DNA from: Agelaius tricolor
Lineage: Eukaryota; Chordata; Aves; Passeriformes; Icteridae
Direction: 5' to 3'
Length of the DNA stretch: 64,000 nt
NCBI GenBank assembly: GCA_023055355.1
Contig: JALJCS010000001.1
Coordinates: forward strand, 105,726,881-105,790,880
Position numbers and translations under genes: made by a program. The notes beneath the pieces are model-generated. The model was not told the origin of the DNA. It was given only the letters and a program-made list of their open reading frames with translations, and did not search any database. Shown piece after piece: positions 1-14,336 of the stretch. Positions within the stretch are counted from its first letter, which is position 1, and every line of letters begins with the position of its first letter.

Positions 1-1879
1 CCAGGAGCCACGGGGATGTTGCTTTCCCTGGGCCTGGCTCCTGTCCTGAGATGTGGCACCCATGGCTGTGGGGAGGGGGCTGTGCGGGCAGTGCCAGCTG
101 GAGGTGTGGGGATCCTGCACCTCATTGAGAACACCCTCTGTAATATCTGCAGTTTATTTTCAGCAGATCTCTGTCTCTCTGCGGCAGGGTCTCACTGGTG
201 CTGCAGCTAATGCCCAGCTGAAATTCAGATTGTTCCAGTCCCACCAGCAAGGAGAGCCTGGGGACTGTACTCTGCCTCCACAGGGAGACATGCCAGAGGA
301 TGAAATCTTACAGGGCACTCTTGTGCCACAAGCAGCAAATCCAGCAAGCAGAGACCCAACCTGTGGAAACAAAAATACTGTGTATTCCTCTCTCCTCAGT
401 GTTACAGGAAGACGAGAAGAAATAGTTTACATAGTGATAAGGATGCTCTGGCAAATATCAAGAGCACCTTGTAGCTAGATGCCATAGTTTCAAAACCTTA
501 AAGCCACAATGCACATCTCTAAGAGAAATTATTCCAATGCAATCTGAAAAACTAAACTTAAATGCTGTCTAATTTTTTTTTTTTTTTTTTTTTTAAACCA
601 TCCAAGACTTGTCTCCTGGTCTGGGTGTTTCTCACAAAACATTAGATAATATCAAACATTTCAAGCCATCACTGAAAGGAATTTACAGTACAGCATTAGG
701 GATACTACCAGACATAAAGAGATGCAAGCAGAACACTGAGAACAGGTGAATACAACAGAGAGACATTTCCATTCCTGCTGCTTTAAAATATTTGTTTCTG
801 TAACTTTGGGCTACTTGCTATTTGTGCTTCAGAATCTAAAGAGCTTTGGTTTGCCTTTACTTTAAAGCTGCACTTTGAACTCCTTTAGAAATACCCTATG
901 AAAAGCAGAGCAGGTATCAGGCCTTAATAACAGGGCTTAAACTCCAGTGTTTGTGGAGAAATATGAAGGATGGCCACTGCTAGACAAGAGGGCTTAGAGG
1001 AGCACATTTGAATTTTTATCTGCAGTACAGATGATAAAATAAAATCTTGTACAACTCACCAATGACACTAAGATGGTAGAGTGGTAAACAAGGAGAGCAG
1101 CTTATTGTTCCAGGCAGACAGGAATTGCCTGGCTGGATGGTTGCAAGTCAGCAACAAGCATTTAATGACAGGTGAATGAAGTGAAATTCAGGTAAGACAT
1201 AGGGCAGCAGAGAGCAGGCTCTGCCTGGGCCTCAAAAATACTCTGAACCACTGAAGACAAGAGCCCCTAGAGAAGCTCTCACAGCAATTGCAGAGATATT
1301 CTCTCACAGATATTACAGAAGGGACAGTGTGGGCTTTGTCTGTATAAAGAAATACCTGGTAGAAATCACAAACCATCTTGCCTCCATAGTCCTAGATACC
1401 AATGTCCATCTCTGGAGAAGACCCCAAAGGGTCCATATACATGTAAATTAGATATGAAGCAGGGCTAAGAAGGGCTTTTTAGCTTCTCCAATGTGGGCAC
1501 AACACAGATGATGAGCAAGAAGCAAGGCAAAGCACTGGGACTCCATGTTTGCATGTTAGATGCTTGGAGAATTTTCAGAGAAAAGCACCATAAGGGTGTA
1601 ATGTACAGGGAATTTGTGTGGTTTAAAGGAGTCTTTTATCATCCATAAAATGTTCCTCAGTCTGAATTGTGGCACCAGCAATTGAAAAGTTACAGTGGAT
1701 ACCCAGCACTCCCTTATTATTTATAATGAGCCTGGAGATCTCAGTGGTGAATCAGCCACTTGCCAAAACCCCCTGTCAGGTTGCTGATAATAATCTGAGG
1801 TCATGGGCAATGAAGTATGGGGCAGGGATCCTAGCTCTTATGTTTCCTTGGAGATAGGCTGCTGTCCTCTACCTGTCCA
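1..1879. other. Non-coding stretch, no gene recognised
   Basis: The first 480 bases are fairly GC-rich and open in several frames, but none of the translations resembles a family I know and there is no clear splice-site pair around them. The rest is AT-rich unique-looking DNA with a T22 homopolymer at 573-594. I see no convincing exon, RNA gene or repeat here apart from that tract. Confidence 0.5.
573..594. repeat. T22 homopolymer
   Basis: An uninterrupted run of 22 T follows 'aa' and precedes 'aaacca'. It could be a bare slippage tract or the poly(A) tail of a minus-strand retrocopy. The flanking sequence shows no recognisable retrocopy, so a simple homopolymer is the safer call. Confidence 0.9.
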
Positions 1880-1956
1880 TGCTTCAGTCAGGGCACTGGA
1901 CTCAATGACCTCCCGAGGTCCCTTTCAATCTGATTTATTCCATGATTCTACCATGA
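1880..1956 (+). mobile_element. CR1 LINE, 3'-end fragment
   Basis: The stretch reads 'ggactcaatgacctcccgag' then 'gtccctttcaatctgattta' and ends in a degenerate 'attccatgattct' tail. This is the characteristic 3' terminus of avian CR1 LINEs in forward orientation. Only the last 75 or so bases are recognisable, as expected for a severely 5'-truncated, old insertion. The upstream boundary is uncertain. Confidence 0.8.
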
Positions 1957-4900
1957 TACCTTATAAAAAGTGAATATCTAGTCACAGGCCTCAGCCCCAG
2001 ACCTTGCAGGGTTTTTCTGTCCATCACCCTTGTAAGTTCCCAGCTGGACCACTCTTACCACTGAAACACTGCAAGTGCTTCTGTGATAAATGGAATTGCA
2101 TGTAAGGAAAGCATGATTTTGGCCATCTGGGATTGTGTTATAAACACTTTTATAGGAAAAAAGAATGTACTCCTGGGAAATAATTGTCATTCATCATTAT
2201 TTCAACCTTCAGAAAGAGTTTTGCAAATAGTTATATACTGCCTTTATATAAAAAAAGTTAAACCATACCATACATATGTGATATGCATAATATTCCTTCC
2301 TTGAATTGGCCAAATATAAGAGAGATTGTCAGGTGGGAATATAAGTGGTTGCTTAAGTAAAAATTCATATTGAAGTCAGGGACAGATACCCTTCATCTAG
2401 CTACCAGCATTCATAATATAAACAACAACAATTATGAGATTTTTCCCAGTTCATCATATCTAAGGTTTAGATTTTAGTGATGTCCAGTGTTAATCCCCAT
2501 TGTTTAAATGCCTGCTGCCCTTCCAAGTAAAATCCATCTGGAACAATGAGAAAAACAGGAATCAGTAACCAGTGGTGCTATTTATTATCTTTCATGGATT
2601 AAATGCTTCCATTTCACTGAGTTATCACCCTGTAACCCCACTGCTCAGGAACTTTGCACTATCTTTCCTTGCCCAAACAAGCTGAATCACATAATTTCTT
2701 TCACAGTGCTGCTAACATAGTTCAAGGCATCGTCTGCATAATGTTGTTCCTGGGAGCTGGTGACTGAGAGAGCACAAAATGTCTGTCCTGAGGGTTTCCA
2801 GTGAAGGGCTTAAATGGAATAGAAAGTCAGAGGTCCTGAGAGGTCTCCTGGGAAAGATTATTTGCTATGCCTTTGAGCAGAGCCCTAAACAGCAAGAGAA
2901 ACAGGATATTGGTGGGTCTTTTCTCTGTTTAAGGAGTCCAATCCTCTTGAAGTTATTCAAACAGTTCTGATTTTTGAAACAATTTTTTCTGACTACCATA
3001 ACTGCAGATTTAATTTCTTATTTGTAATAACTTGATAAAAATTCATTGACATTTCACCTGGAGGCCAGAGGAAGAAAAAATGTTACTCAGACCTTACCTT
3101 GGACTTGATCCTACAGATTGAGTCAGTAGACTTGTGTGAGGACTCCTGGAAAAGATCCTTAGTAGAAATAATCAGTATTACATTGCTAATATTTCTTGCA
3201 ATTAATTGACATATTTTCTTGTAAATCAGTTCAGAAAGCAGCTGAAATGCAGTGTGCAATGGATTTGGCTTTACTTTCTCATTCAGGTCAGTGATGTGGG
3301 GACACACAGGATCTGCTAGAAGAAAATGCAGTCATTTTCCTAACACTTTCCCAGGCACCCTGGGAGTCCTTCTCTTTCTCTATTATCATCTTACCTCTTA
3401 ATTTCCTCAATAAACCCAAGCAGCAAGAGCTGCACTATGAGAAAATTTGTTCTTACTGAATCCTGAACATCTGCATTTTATTTGTGAACCCCTTTCCACC
3501 ACAGACAAGGTACTGGGACACTATTCACTAAGATTTAATTGCAGGATTTAGGGTTTGTCTTCTGCTCCCTGCAGAACCATTTTTCTTCAGTTTTTGCTAT
3601 TTCAACTGCTAAAAAGGGCTGTCTTTTCCTGACTATTTACAAAGCCATACATATATATATATATATGTATGTATATATATAACACAGAGGTGGAAAAAAT
3701 TTGCCAACAAAAATTTGCAAATTCTAATTGATTAGAACATAAGTTCTCTTCCTTTATGAAACTATGCCCAGTCTGTATTTTTAAAATCAGCTTCTTAATC
3801 AGTATGTACACTGACATAAAAAGTCAGTATGTAAAAATGGGCTTTTTGGCAATTCCAGGAACTGCAAAATAAAAGTACAGTATATATAGATTGAATAAAT
3901 GCAAGAATATAAAGGATATTATTAAAATGTAGTATTTGTTAATAAAATGTACCAAAGGCTAGCTGTTCATACATATGACTCATCTCTACTAGAAGCAGAA
4001 ATGGTCAAAAAATGTATTGCTTAGCAAAAGTTTGCTTTGACTGTAAATAACAGCAGGCAAAATCATAGCCAGTTCTGTGAATTTCCTTTTTTAAAAAAAA
4101 ATCAGCATTGTGATGTAAGAATGTAATTTGGAATCTAAAAATTTTACTTTGTGTTTATTTGAATTTCATTTAAGTGCAAATATTTTCTTACTGCATTACA
4201 TATTTGCATGGTCAGACTATGAATGTTATTTTAATTATTATGTTATCTTAATAGCAAATTGACATTTTAAAATGTCACATAAAAGCACAAATTAAAGAGG
4301 CTAGTTTAGTACAATAAACATGATGTGTGACTGAGAACAGGTATATGCAATTTTCTTCTGTTAGCCTAGTAATACTTAATTAAGTTATTTTGGGGATTAA
4401 TAAAACCATTTCAAACCAGTTTATTAAAATGCACAAACAGAAGAGAGTTTAACCCAGTAGAAGGAGTTTCAATCCCAGATAAGTAGCAAAAGCTAAAAAT
4501 TTCTATTAAAACTTCATGACTTCAATCAATATTTTGTATGATACTCCTTTAAGTAAAGACCATAAAATTTATTTTAAAAAATAAATAAAATTTGAAGAAT
4601 TTACTTTTCAGAGTGAAAATAACCAAAATTTGCAAAAGGCTCTTGAAATAATTCCTATTTCATGGAGAAATTGATGATGTTTGACATGACAAGGCAAGGC
4701 AGTCATGGCTTATTACCCTTAGCACATTGATGCATTATATTGCAAATGGAAGAAAACCACTCTGAATGTCTCAGACCCCACCCTTGACTCCTTCTCCTGG
4801 ACTGTGTCCAGTGCCCAGCTGCTCTTGCTGGCAGAAAGCTCCTCTTCCCCATGTCTGATACTGATACACACCTCCATGGCTCCTCTGATCTCCAAAGGAC

Positions 4901-7424
4901 ACCCAGATAACTCAAACACCTCCCATTTTTGCTTACGTTGCATTTAAATTGCCCCATGTCCTTGCTTTTATTTCTTTGTCAGAGGAAACAGACAGCAGTG
5001 AGATTTTTTTCCTCCAAAGGTCCTGTTTGCTGTGCCTGTTCCTGCTGCCCTTCCCTGGCCCCTCCTCTCTCTGGTACCTAACACGGGTTTCCAGTGCTGA
5101 GCACCATGGTATCTGAATATCTGCATACTAACACTGAATCTGTGGCTTTAATTACTCTTATGTAATGCTCTGGATGTACATTCATCATCACAACCTCCAG
5201 CTCCTCTGCTGCCAAACTGTTCCCTTGACACTTATTCCCTTCCTTGCATTTCTGCAGTCAATCACGCTTGTGAAGTGTAGGAGCCTGCGTTTATCAAAGT
5301 CTACTCCATTTTTGCAGATAAATTCCTAAAATATTCAATGTAATTCTGAATTCTAGCCCTGCCCACCAATGCACTTGAAGTGTTTCTCAGTTTGGTATTT
5401 CTCTAAGTCTCCCAATTCTCTGCAATCAGTGCAGACTTGCAGTGCAGCAGTGAAGGGTTGCCTGCTTTCTTTGGCCAGCTTTCCAGTCAGCCATTCACCC
5501 ATCTGCCCACAGGTCACTGTTTTTTTCTAAATTTGCTCATGAACCTGTCATGTGATACATGACATCCAGGAATCAAGATCCTGAATATTCTTTTATTTCC
5601 TCCATGAGGTCTGTTGCCCATAAATCAGTTACTTTGGCTGGATATATTTGGCTTGATGAGGCAAGTACTGGCTGTTGGATGCTTTTTTTGTTGTTATCTA
5701 GATGGCCGATCCATTAGCAAATGAATCAAATAATAATATAATGATATATATATTATATAATATCATAAATATAATCAAATAGTTAAGTTAAAATTAGTCT
5801 AATTCCTGGAATCCCTCCCTCTCTTTTAAAGAGAGACAATAGATCCCCAAGCTGCCATCACCCACACTTCTGAAGTTGCCCACTCCCTTCCCAAATGCCT
5901 GCTAATTCTCCAGCTCTTTCAGGCAGCTCCCAAGCTATTCAGCCCTGACTTGTCCAGCTGTTTTGAAATGTCTCAACTTTCATGTAAATTTCTTTCAGAT
6001 TTTAGCCAGAGTCCTTAGCCATTAGTTACTCTTATTAACTGCTTTAGCCATCTCATTTAATCCTTCACAAAATACAAAGAAATCCCAAAACCTTTGCCCT
6101 TCTTGGTTCCCTTCTTGTTAGATTTTCCTCCCTGTTGAAGACTGGACTGACATTTTTGTCTTGTCAGTTGCATATTTTCAGAATCATGTATCTTTTAAAA
6201 TGAACTTTGTTTGCTGCACTTTCCCTTAACTCAGTAAACACTCTCTAAAAATCATTTTTATTTTAAGAGGTGAGCACAAAAGGAATATGCAATTTCTTTC
6301 CATAACATAATCAAATAGAGGTTTTTCAAAGTTCCCATGTCATTTAAATATGCCGTATCGGTAGTGGCATGGTGAATGCCAATGAAACACCACTGTCTAT
6401 TATACCAGCATCATTCTGCTGGTAAATTTCCCCATGTAGACAAGTTCTTAGCAGTATTCCCCAGTGTTCCTCCCATTGTGAGTGACATTTCATAGAGCTG
6501 AGAAGAATAACATTGAAATGACCCCAAACCGTGATGGATCGTGGCAAAATTGCGAAAATGCTGAGGCTTTGAACATTAATTATTTTGGATTTTAAATACT
6601 TCTTTCTTTTATTTATTTAGTGGAATTAGGAAGCTATTAAATACAGCAGACCAAACAAAAAGAAGCCAGGAATTGTCACTAAAAAAAAATTTATTGCAGT
6701 CAAAGTGGGACCACCAGACTAACAAATCTCACTGCAAAACACCTACAAGGTTACTACTATTTGTACACCCAGACCCTGGTCATATTACTCCATATGGTGA
6801 TAAATGCAAGCTGTGCTTATTTTTTTTCTGGGAAATGGTTTTTAATAACTATCAGAATCAAATCTATCTCTAAATACCATGTAGTTTCTCTGTTCTTGCC
6901 AGCCTGCAGCCCTTTTAGCTGGCTTTTGTGTTTCCCTTGACAAGCAGTGCCTTCCCAAGCTGGGAAGGGCTCTGAGAACATCTCCAGCTTTTCCTCCTGC
7001 TCCAGAAATGATTGCAGAAAGCCACTAAACTTGGCTGAGGAAGCAGCAAGGCAAGGTCAGGGTGTCTTTTTCTTGGCTGTCCTGTAGCAGTGTCACCTCA
7101 GCTGCACTGAGGTAGATGGCATTTGCTCCCATGTCTCAGTCTCTGCAGAAACTATTCTGAATTACAACAAAACTTACAAGTCTTCCTTCCATTTGTAACT
7201 TTCAGGTGCAAAATGGCCAAACCATCATGCTCTATTCAGTAAATTCTCAGCAAATGATGCATATAGACAGAGAGGAAAATCCCAATCATAAACTAATTGT
7301 GCATCAAAGGAGGTCACATCTTGGATATCTGCTCACTGGAAGAGGCTTCTACTGCAAATTTTCTCCCCCAAAACCTGGAAATTTATCAGGGTAGGTGATA
7401 AACAAATAGCAATAAGCAGGATTC
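1957..7424. other. AT-rich intergenic DNA, no gene recognised
   Basis: This is unique-looking, mostly AT-rich sequence with stop codons in every frame at short spacing. It contains an (AT)n tract near 3.65 kb and a long AT-rich patch around 5.72-5.78 kb. The longest open frames (under 90 codons) lack family resemblance. No RNA gene or transposon was recognised. Confidence 0.5.
3646..3681. repeat. (AT)n / TATG microsatellite
   Basis: Alternating 'atatat...' is interrupted by 'gtatgt' and resumes as 'atatatat'. This is a short dinucleotide microsatellite and is likely polymorphic. The 'YIYIHIYIYMY' peptide read across it on the minus strand is a by-product. Confidence 0.85.
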
Positions 7425-7820
7425 CATCCAGTTGGGATTTGAATGCCTGCAAAGATGAAGACTCCACATGCTCTCTGGGCAACCTGTACCCATGTCACCC
7501 ACATCATAAAGAAAGCATTTCCTGATGTTCAAGGGGGACCCTCGTGTGTTTCAGTTCCGTGCCCATGGTCCTGCCTCTGGCTACCACTGAAAAATGCCTC
7601 AGTTCTTTGCACCCTCCCTTCTTTATACCTTCTCTCTTATTCAGGTTGAACATTCCCAACTCTAATTCCTTTGTACAGAAACTCATCAACTTTAAATTGC
7701 AGTCTTAAAAATAGACTTAACTTAGACACTCATCTGGCATGGGCCCTCTCCAGGATGCCTTTGAGCTACATCAGCAGAGCACCACAGAAAAGTATGGGCT
7801 CTGCAGTATCTATTTGGGGT
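7425..7820 (-). mobile_element. CR1 LINE fragment, degraded
   Basis: Read on the plus strand, the segment follows the order of a reversed CR1 3' region. It runs 'actccacatgctctctgggc' 'aacctgtacc', then the 'ttcctgatgttcaag' block, the 'gtgcccatggtcctg' block and a 'gttgaacattcccaactct' block. Past about 7,735, 'gggccctctccaggatgcc' and 'gcagtatct' continue the pattern weakly. The 3' terminus is missing. Divergence is high, so this is an old copy, and the open frames across it are incidental. Confidence 0.75.
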
Positions 7821-10800
7821 TTAAATGGGAGGCTTGTAGTTGCAACACCTTTCATCCAGCCTAGGAGTGGTAAAATTCCATTTGTTTAAAAGATTTGTCT
7901 CTGTACTTAATAATGTTCCTTGCTTGCTCTTTGATAATGCTCATTTTGTTCTCACATATTTTTTTGCATCATTTTAAAATGGGTGGGGGGAGATATTTCA
8001 CTGAAAAAAAAAATATATATTAGCAAAAAGAGTTTCATGCAACTATAATTCCATTTAGATCACTGTCAGTGACAGGCAGAATTTACTTAAAGATATTTTC
8101 TGTGCTTTACGGTTACTCATTCATGCAAATAAAGATAGCCCTTGAAGCCAAGTCACCTTGCCCTCTCAATCATCCACCTTGCCCTCCAGAGCTCTGGGGG
8201 GAATGCTAAATTAAAATCTGTCTGCTCTGGCAGAGGTGGTTTTTTTGATATAAAGCCAGAATAATTATTCAGACATATGTTTACAGCTGCAAGGTTATAT
8301 TTTGCTGAAGATTTTTTAAAGTGAAAATGTAACTTGGTTGCTAAAGGGTTTTCTGTTTAATCACTGCAGAGGTATGGAAGACAGGAAAATTTGTGAATTT
8401 ACCTTCTTTCATCTCAGTCCTTGTGATTTGTTTGTTTAGCTCACTTTTTTTTTAATAACAGAAAATTTTGGAGGGTCAAAAACATTTCCGAGTCATATTA
8501 TTCAAAGAGTTTCATTCTATTTTTGTGCATACAAACAGAGTTTCCCCTCTTTTTTGCCTTCTGTGATGATAATAAACATTGGCCAGAGTGAAATGAAACA
8601 CTACAGGAAAATTGTGTTAGTCATGTTAAGAAGAGTTCAATGAAGGGCTTCAAATAATATTTTGAGTTGTTTTGCAGCAGTGAAAATTAGCTGGAAGGAT
8701 GACAAATGCAAATTGAGAAATGCCTAGCTGGAATTTACAAACTGTCCTGTAATGAAAAGAGATCCAGACTTTAATTTTTTAATTGTAACAATCCTTGAAG
8801 CAACAAGAACAGAAGAAACAGAAGGGGAAAATTCTCAAAAGGAAGACAACTTTGATGATTTAACAGCACTCACGTTGCATAAACTTTGCAGGAACAGGTA
8901 ATATAATACAAAACAAAGCTTCCTCCAATGTGGCAGGATTCCACTACAGGCATTAAACTCTCGAGTAGAGATACACCTCAAGAGACTGTCTGTCATCATG
9001 CTAACTTAGTGAGAGACATGAAATACCTCTCCATGTTCCCCTCATTTTTATTTAGCCCTCTTCTCAGTTAAGCTGGAGCTTCCAATGCTGTCTGTTGCAA
9101 AGCAGGTCTGGATAGTTTGGCAGACTCCTTTTCCAACCTCAACAGCTGGAACACATATGGGATGCATGAGGTACCTAGTGCATCCTGATTTTGCCTCTCT
9201 CTTTCATTAGTGTGTTGTCTAGCCACTCCTGAAAGAAAAACAATTGTAGTTAGATCAGTGGTTTTCAGACATTCACCTGCCTTGGGGTTTTCCACTGCCC
9301 TGGAAACACTGCCTGGTGAAGCTGCATAGTCAGGAAGTTGGTGGTCAGGAATGACAAGGCTCTGAGCAAGAGGAAGATGGAAGCACTAGAAAATAGCTCA
9401 AGTTGTAGTAAACATTCAGAAAAATTGCCTCATAGTAAAAGATTACAGAATCTTAATTTTTATAGATTTATTATGTAAATAATACCATTTATGGAATGCA
9501 TATTATATAAATCTATATTATAAATAATACTGCATATTATTTAGAAAAAAATACTTAAGTGGTTGACTGCTGCATGCAGGCACCTTCAAGGTCTCTTATG
9601 CTGCATGGCTTTTTGGTTCAGCAGGAAAAGATATCCAGGTGTTCAAAGCCAAAGCTAGAGGAAAAAGTATAAACATATTTTTTAAAAGGAGCTTCATTAG
9701 TATCTAAAATAATCACGGGGTGAAGTTTTATGAATCTCTCAAAGCTTCCATTTCAGGACTGGATAAGTTCCTGAAGATGTAGGAGCTATCTGGGCATAGA
9801 GATGGAGAGGAGCCTGGCTTGTGTCCTGAGAGAGGTCACACAAGCTGATCACTGCTGGCTCCTCTGTCCTTGCAGTCCCACAGAACCAGAGACACTGTGA
9901 AAAGAGGCTCAAGTTTCAAGAAGCTTGCAGAGAAAGAGAAATTACCTGGAGTCTGTGAATTCTTACTTTAAACCAAGAGTCACTTCTCAAAATACCTTTG
10001 AAACTGGGCCACATTTTGTGTGTTGAGAATAGGCAAAAGGAGGAAAAAAATTACAATTAATTCAGAGAAAGTCTGCTTGTTTATTTTCTTCATCTGCCTG
10101 TCTCATAATACATTACATATTGTGAGGCTGAAGTCTTTAGTGTAATCTAATAATCAAGAGAGTTTGAGAAAAAAATTCATGTGCACAAAGAAACTTTTTC
10201 TCAGTTATAATCTCTAAACCAGGATAATGACATTACATTTTTGAGACACCGAGATCAACGTTGCAACAGCCCATTCCAAGACCTATCAGCTTTCATTAAC
10301 AAAGCAATTCATCCCTGCCTTAATCTTTCTTCTTAAACTGTTCAAACTGTGAACCAAATAAAATGTCTGTATCCACATGGCTTAAGTTTTACTAAAGTCT
10401 GATATTTAGCTCAGGGTCTGATTCACTAAACATCTGCCTGACAGTCTAGATTTGTACATTGATTTTCAGGTAAGACATCTCTCTTTAAAAGACCAGACTT
10501 CATACTGGAATTTAACACTGAGTACAGAAAAAGGTGTACTGACATTCAGTTCAGGGGCTTAATGAATCAAACCAGGATGATTCAGGCCTTATCAGCCCCA
10601 GTTATGTGTTGTTTCATCTTCTCCCCTGCCCATTTAATTTAAGAATAATCTTTTGTCACAGTTATTTTTCTAAAACTTAGGAATCAGGTAGACTGCAACC
10701 AGGGCCACTTTCTGATATCATTTTTTTCTTCTTTAATGGAAAGTCAAGGTACTTTCTAGTCTTTCTGAAAGAAGCTCATAAAAGGCACATTTTCTTTTTT

Positions 10801-11030
10801 TTAAGGAGTAGATTTCTGCTCTTTGCAGATATTGCAGAGAGTTGTCCTCTTGTTTAATTGAAAAGCAGCCATGTTTGATGTAGAAATTCCAGCCTCAACC
10901 TGTGGGCTGATGTTTTCAAGGTGTTTAAAATACCCAGTGTTCTGTTTCAGCTGTGTTACATTGTGAACTGACAAGAAGCTGGGTTATCTGTAGCAGTGCA
11001 GAGAGACAGACACCACAGAACCATCAAAGA
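7821..11030. other. Intergenic DNA, no gene recognised
   Basis: AT-rich unique sequence with no credible exon. It includes an AT-rich patch near 9.47-9.55 kb. A moderately complex stretch at 10.05-10.27 kb has intermixed TAATTA-like and CpG-containing words and could be conserved non-coding DNA, but nothing in the single sequence proves that. Confidence 0.45.
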
Positions 11031-11248
11031 GTCACAGAATGGTTTGGGTTGGGGGGACCTTACAGATCATCTAGTTCCAACTCCTCTGTCATGGGCAGGG
11101 ACACCTTTCACTAGACCATGTTGCTCAGAGCTCCATCCAACACGGCCTTGAACACTTCCAGGGATGGGGCACCCACAACTTCTCCAGGCAATCGGTTCCA
11201 GTGCCTCACCTCCCTCAGAGTAAAAATTTTCTTCCTAATTATCACCAG
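11031..11248 (-). mobile_element. CR1 LINE, 3'-end fragment
   Basis: The plus strand starts 'agtcacagaatggtttgggt' and continues through 'catctagttccaactcc', 'catgggcagggacacc', 'actagaccatgttgctcag' and 'cagggatggggcaccc' to 'cttcctaatt'. This is a classic avian CR1 3' end in reverse orientation, about 215 bp long and 5'-truncated. Similarity to the usual consensus looks high from memory, so it is younger than the copy at 7.4 kb. Confidence 0.93.
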
Positions 11249-14200
11249 TTCACCTGCATTTCAGGCTGGTACTGCAGTCCTGTAAACAGGCACTGCTGTT
11301 GTCAAAGAAAGATCAATCTCTTTTGAGAAGAGTTATTTAAATCCAAAGAAAATCCTCAAATTTATTTCCATGGCATTTATCAATAACACTCATTTACAGA
11401 GAGTCCTGTGAGCGTGTGCTGCTAAAAATAAGGGTCAAGACAGAGGAGCTGGGGAGTAAAATTGCACCAAGTCATACAGAGAACACCAAATATTTGCCTC
11501 CCTTCATGACCCACCCTGGGAATCAACCATCAACCTTTGAATTAGTGTTCCAACCCAATCCCTTCCTTCACTGAGAATAATTCCTTATTCCCCAGGAAGC
11601 CTTGCTGATGGAGACATAAGGAAGTGTGTTTGCCTGTATAGCAACCTAGGGAGCTTGTGAGCCTCCATGGATCAAATAACTAAGGTGGCAAGTCCATTGG
11701 AATCACTGTCTGCACACAGGAGCTCATAGACATGCCTATCTATCTAAATATACATTCATACACGTGTAAATGGCACTTACACTCCTATCAAATCCCGCTG
11801 ATTGGATGCAATGATAAATTCCAAACAATAATTTCTGCAAAGAGCTATCCAAATATGTTGCAGCAGCTGAAAAGAAAGAGACAGAGCAAGCCATGATCTG
11901 CTATGAAACATCTCTCTTCCTCAGCCTGCAGCCCTCTCAAACAGCATCACAACTCTATGCAGCTGTCTCTTCCTCAAACCAACCAACGTGGTGCTCTCCA
12001 CGAGTCACTAGCTACAACATGAAACTCTCCACTGCATTCTGACAGCCATCCAGCTCCATCCCAAGCCTGATCCCTCTCCTGCAATGGGATTTACCTCTTT
12101 TCCAAAGACCCAAGATCTCTGTGCTCTCCCTACTAAAGCCTCTTGCCACTGATGCCCAGAGAAGATGAGCAAAGCTGGAGAGCAAAGTAAAGCCACATAG
12201 ACACCTTGAGGTATGACCACGAGGAGACACAGGCTGGTGCAGATGGCATTTATTTCCCAGCTGTGCACTGGAGAGGCAAATTTTGGAGCTTCCTGGTGTG
12301 TGAAGAGACTTTTCTGTCTCCCAGAACATTGCTGTATGTTAGCTGCAGAGTTTTCATAGATATCCAAAGACAAAGACTCGTGACTTTTTGCTGTCTCCCT
12401 TAAAACCACTGGAGGCCTTTGAGCAGGTAATACTTCCATCTCCCTCCACTGTAACTGGCACCACAGTGCTTGACAGACTTGTAAAACCATAGGCAACTCA
12501 AGTTAATATCATCCCTAGGGATATATGGAACTTGCTTGTAGCAGGTGTTATTTAGCTTTTGAAGTTCCTGAAATTGCCCAGAAGTTAAGGAAGAGAGAGG
12601 AAATTTGCACAAAATATGTTAAAATTCTTTTGGGGGTGTAGAGAAGGCAAAGATACTGAAAGCAGTGCCACACAGATAATGCTAAAGCATTTAAATTTCA
12701 ACATTTGAAGCTTCAGATTAGCTGGCTATGGTCAAATTTTCAGTCTTAGAAGCTAAGTAATAAGATCTAAATGTGGACAGTGCAATTAAACCCTTGTATT
12801 TAGAAGCCAAAAAAGTATAGCTGTTTGACATCTCCTGAAATGAGGTGAATGTGTGTGTGTTAAGTACTTACAGACTCTAGTGAGCTCCTGTAGTTTTAAG
12901 AAAGACACAGTACCTCATCCTTAATCATTCATGTCTTAAACCAGTTTGCAAAGATGCCTCAGGTGAACTCAGAAGAAAATAAGCAGGACACAGATCTGAA
13001 TTTTAAAGGTACATACACAGTCTCGTGCTGCAAACAAAGTTAAAACCAGAAAACAGGTATTAAACACAGGATTCTGTCTTATCAAGTGATACAGTAATGG
13101 TTCTCTGAATTAAAGTTGTAGCAGCTCTTGTAGAGGAAGTGTATTTTCTACAGCAGATGGAGAATTTATGTTCTAATGATGAACTCTAGGTAAAGAAAAC
13201 CATTACCAGTAGACCACAAATACATGGATGAATGAGACAAGGCCTATTCTGAAGAGGAAATTTTTTTAACTAATTGCTTACAGGAGATACAGGCGGCCAG
13301 TAGAGTTACCCCCAGTAACTGGGACCAAACAGAAATTGCAAAATGTGCCTTCACTGTTTGATGAAGAGCCTTCTTCACAGAAACCAGGTATGTGCTCTTT
13401 ACCAAAGGATGCCCAACTCACATTTCCTATGTCCCACCCATGAGGGTGAGCCCTCAGTCAGCTGCATTAATCCATGTCCCAGTATATCCCAGGCCCATGC
13501 CTTGTCTGGGTGTGACAAACATGGCCTTGAAACTGCATGATAGCATTAAACATCTCACCATGCCCCTATGAGATGGAGCAGAATTTTGTGATAATTCCAA
13601 GGTGGCAGACACCATTTGGACAAAGAACAAAATTCCTCAAAGACAAATTCACACTGGATTCCTGTCCTTCACTTAGACTCAGAAAGACCAACCAGCAAAA
13701 CTTATTAAACTTCTGGGCTATGTTTATCCACAATCAGATGAAAGAATGATAAGAAAAATAAAGGGAGTCTAGGCAAACAATCCCTGCCATTTAAAAACTT
13801 TATCAAAGCCTATATTAAATTTCTGGATAACCTTTTTTTTTGTTCTAATGAAACTTTTCATTCTTGTGCTCAGGATTGTGCAGAAACTTCAGTGCCTGAA
13901 GTATACTGGCATGCCCAGACTCTCTCCTAACTTCTCCTCCTCCTTCAGCCCCCTTAAATAGCAACTCTTAGATAACAAAAGTTTCTTCAACTTTTTTCAG
14001 CATTTCTGTTACAGCACCTGACCAAGCCAGCCTGATCATGGAGAAAGGAAGAAACAGTGTTCATTGCCTCATCTACTTTCCTCTCTCTGCATGGTATAAC
14101 CAGCCTGGATAACACTGGGAGCCACAAGCCTGGTGTGCATCAGTCTGATATGAGCCTTTACTGATCATGTTTATCCAGCACCTACTCGGTTTGATCTGCA

Positions 14201-14336
14201 TACCGAGCCACATGAAGGCTGTGAGGCAGAAAGTGCATTTCAAAAATGTGATTTTCCTTTCAGATAAATGCGTTTTACTCAGAGCAAGCTGAATTCTAAC
14301 TTCTCTCCCAGATTTTGCATTTAAAAATTACTCTTG
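11249..14336. other. Intergenic DNA, no gene recognised
   Basis: There is a 162-codon minus-strand open frame at 12,008-12,496 overlapped by open frames in two other phases. It has no recognisable domain, no splice context and ordinary intergenic composition, so I do not call it a gene. The remainder is unique-looking sequence with no repeat I can name. Confidence 0.45.

Noticed and set aside
53..478. 141-codon plus-strand open frame at the left edge
   Set aside because: GC-rich local composition explains it. The peptide resembles no family I know, and no splice pair or promoter could be assigned.
12008..12496. 162-codon minus-strand open frame
   Set aside because: No recognisable domain, overlapped by open frames in two other phases, no exon borders and no supporting context in a gene desert.
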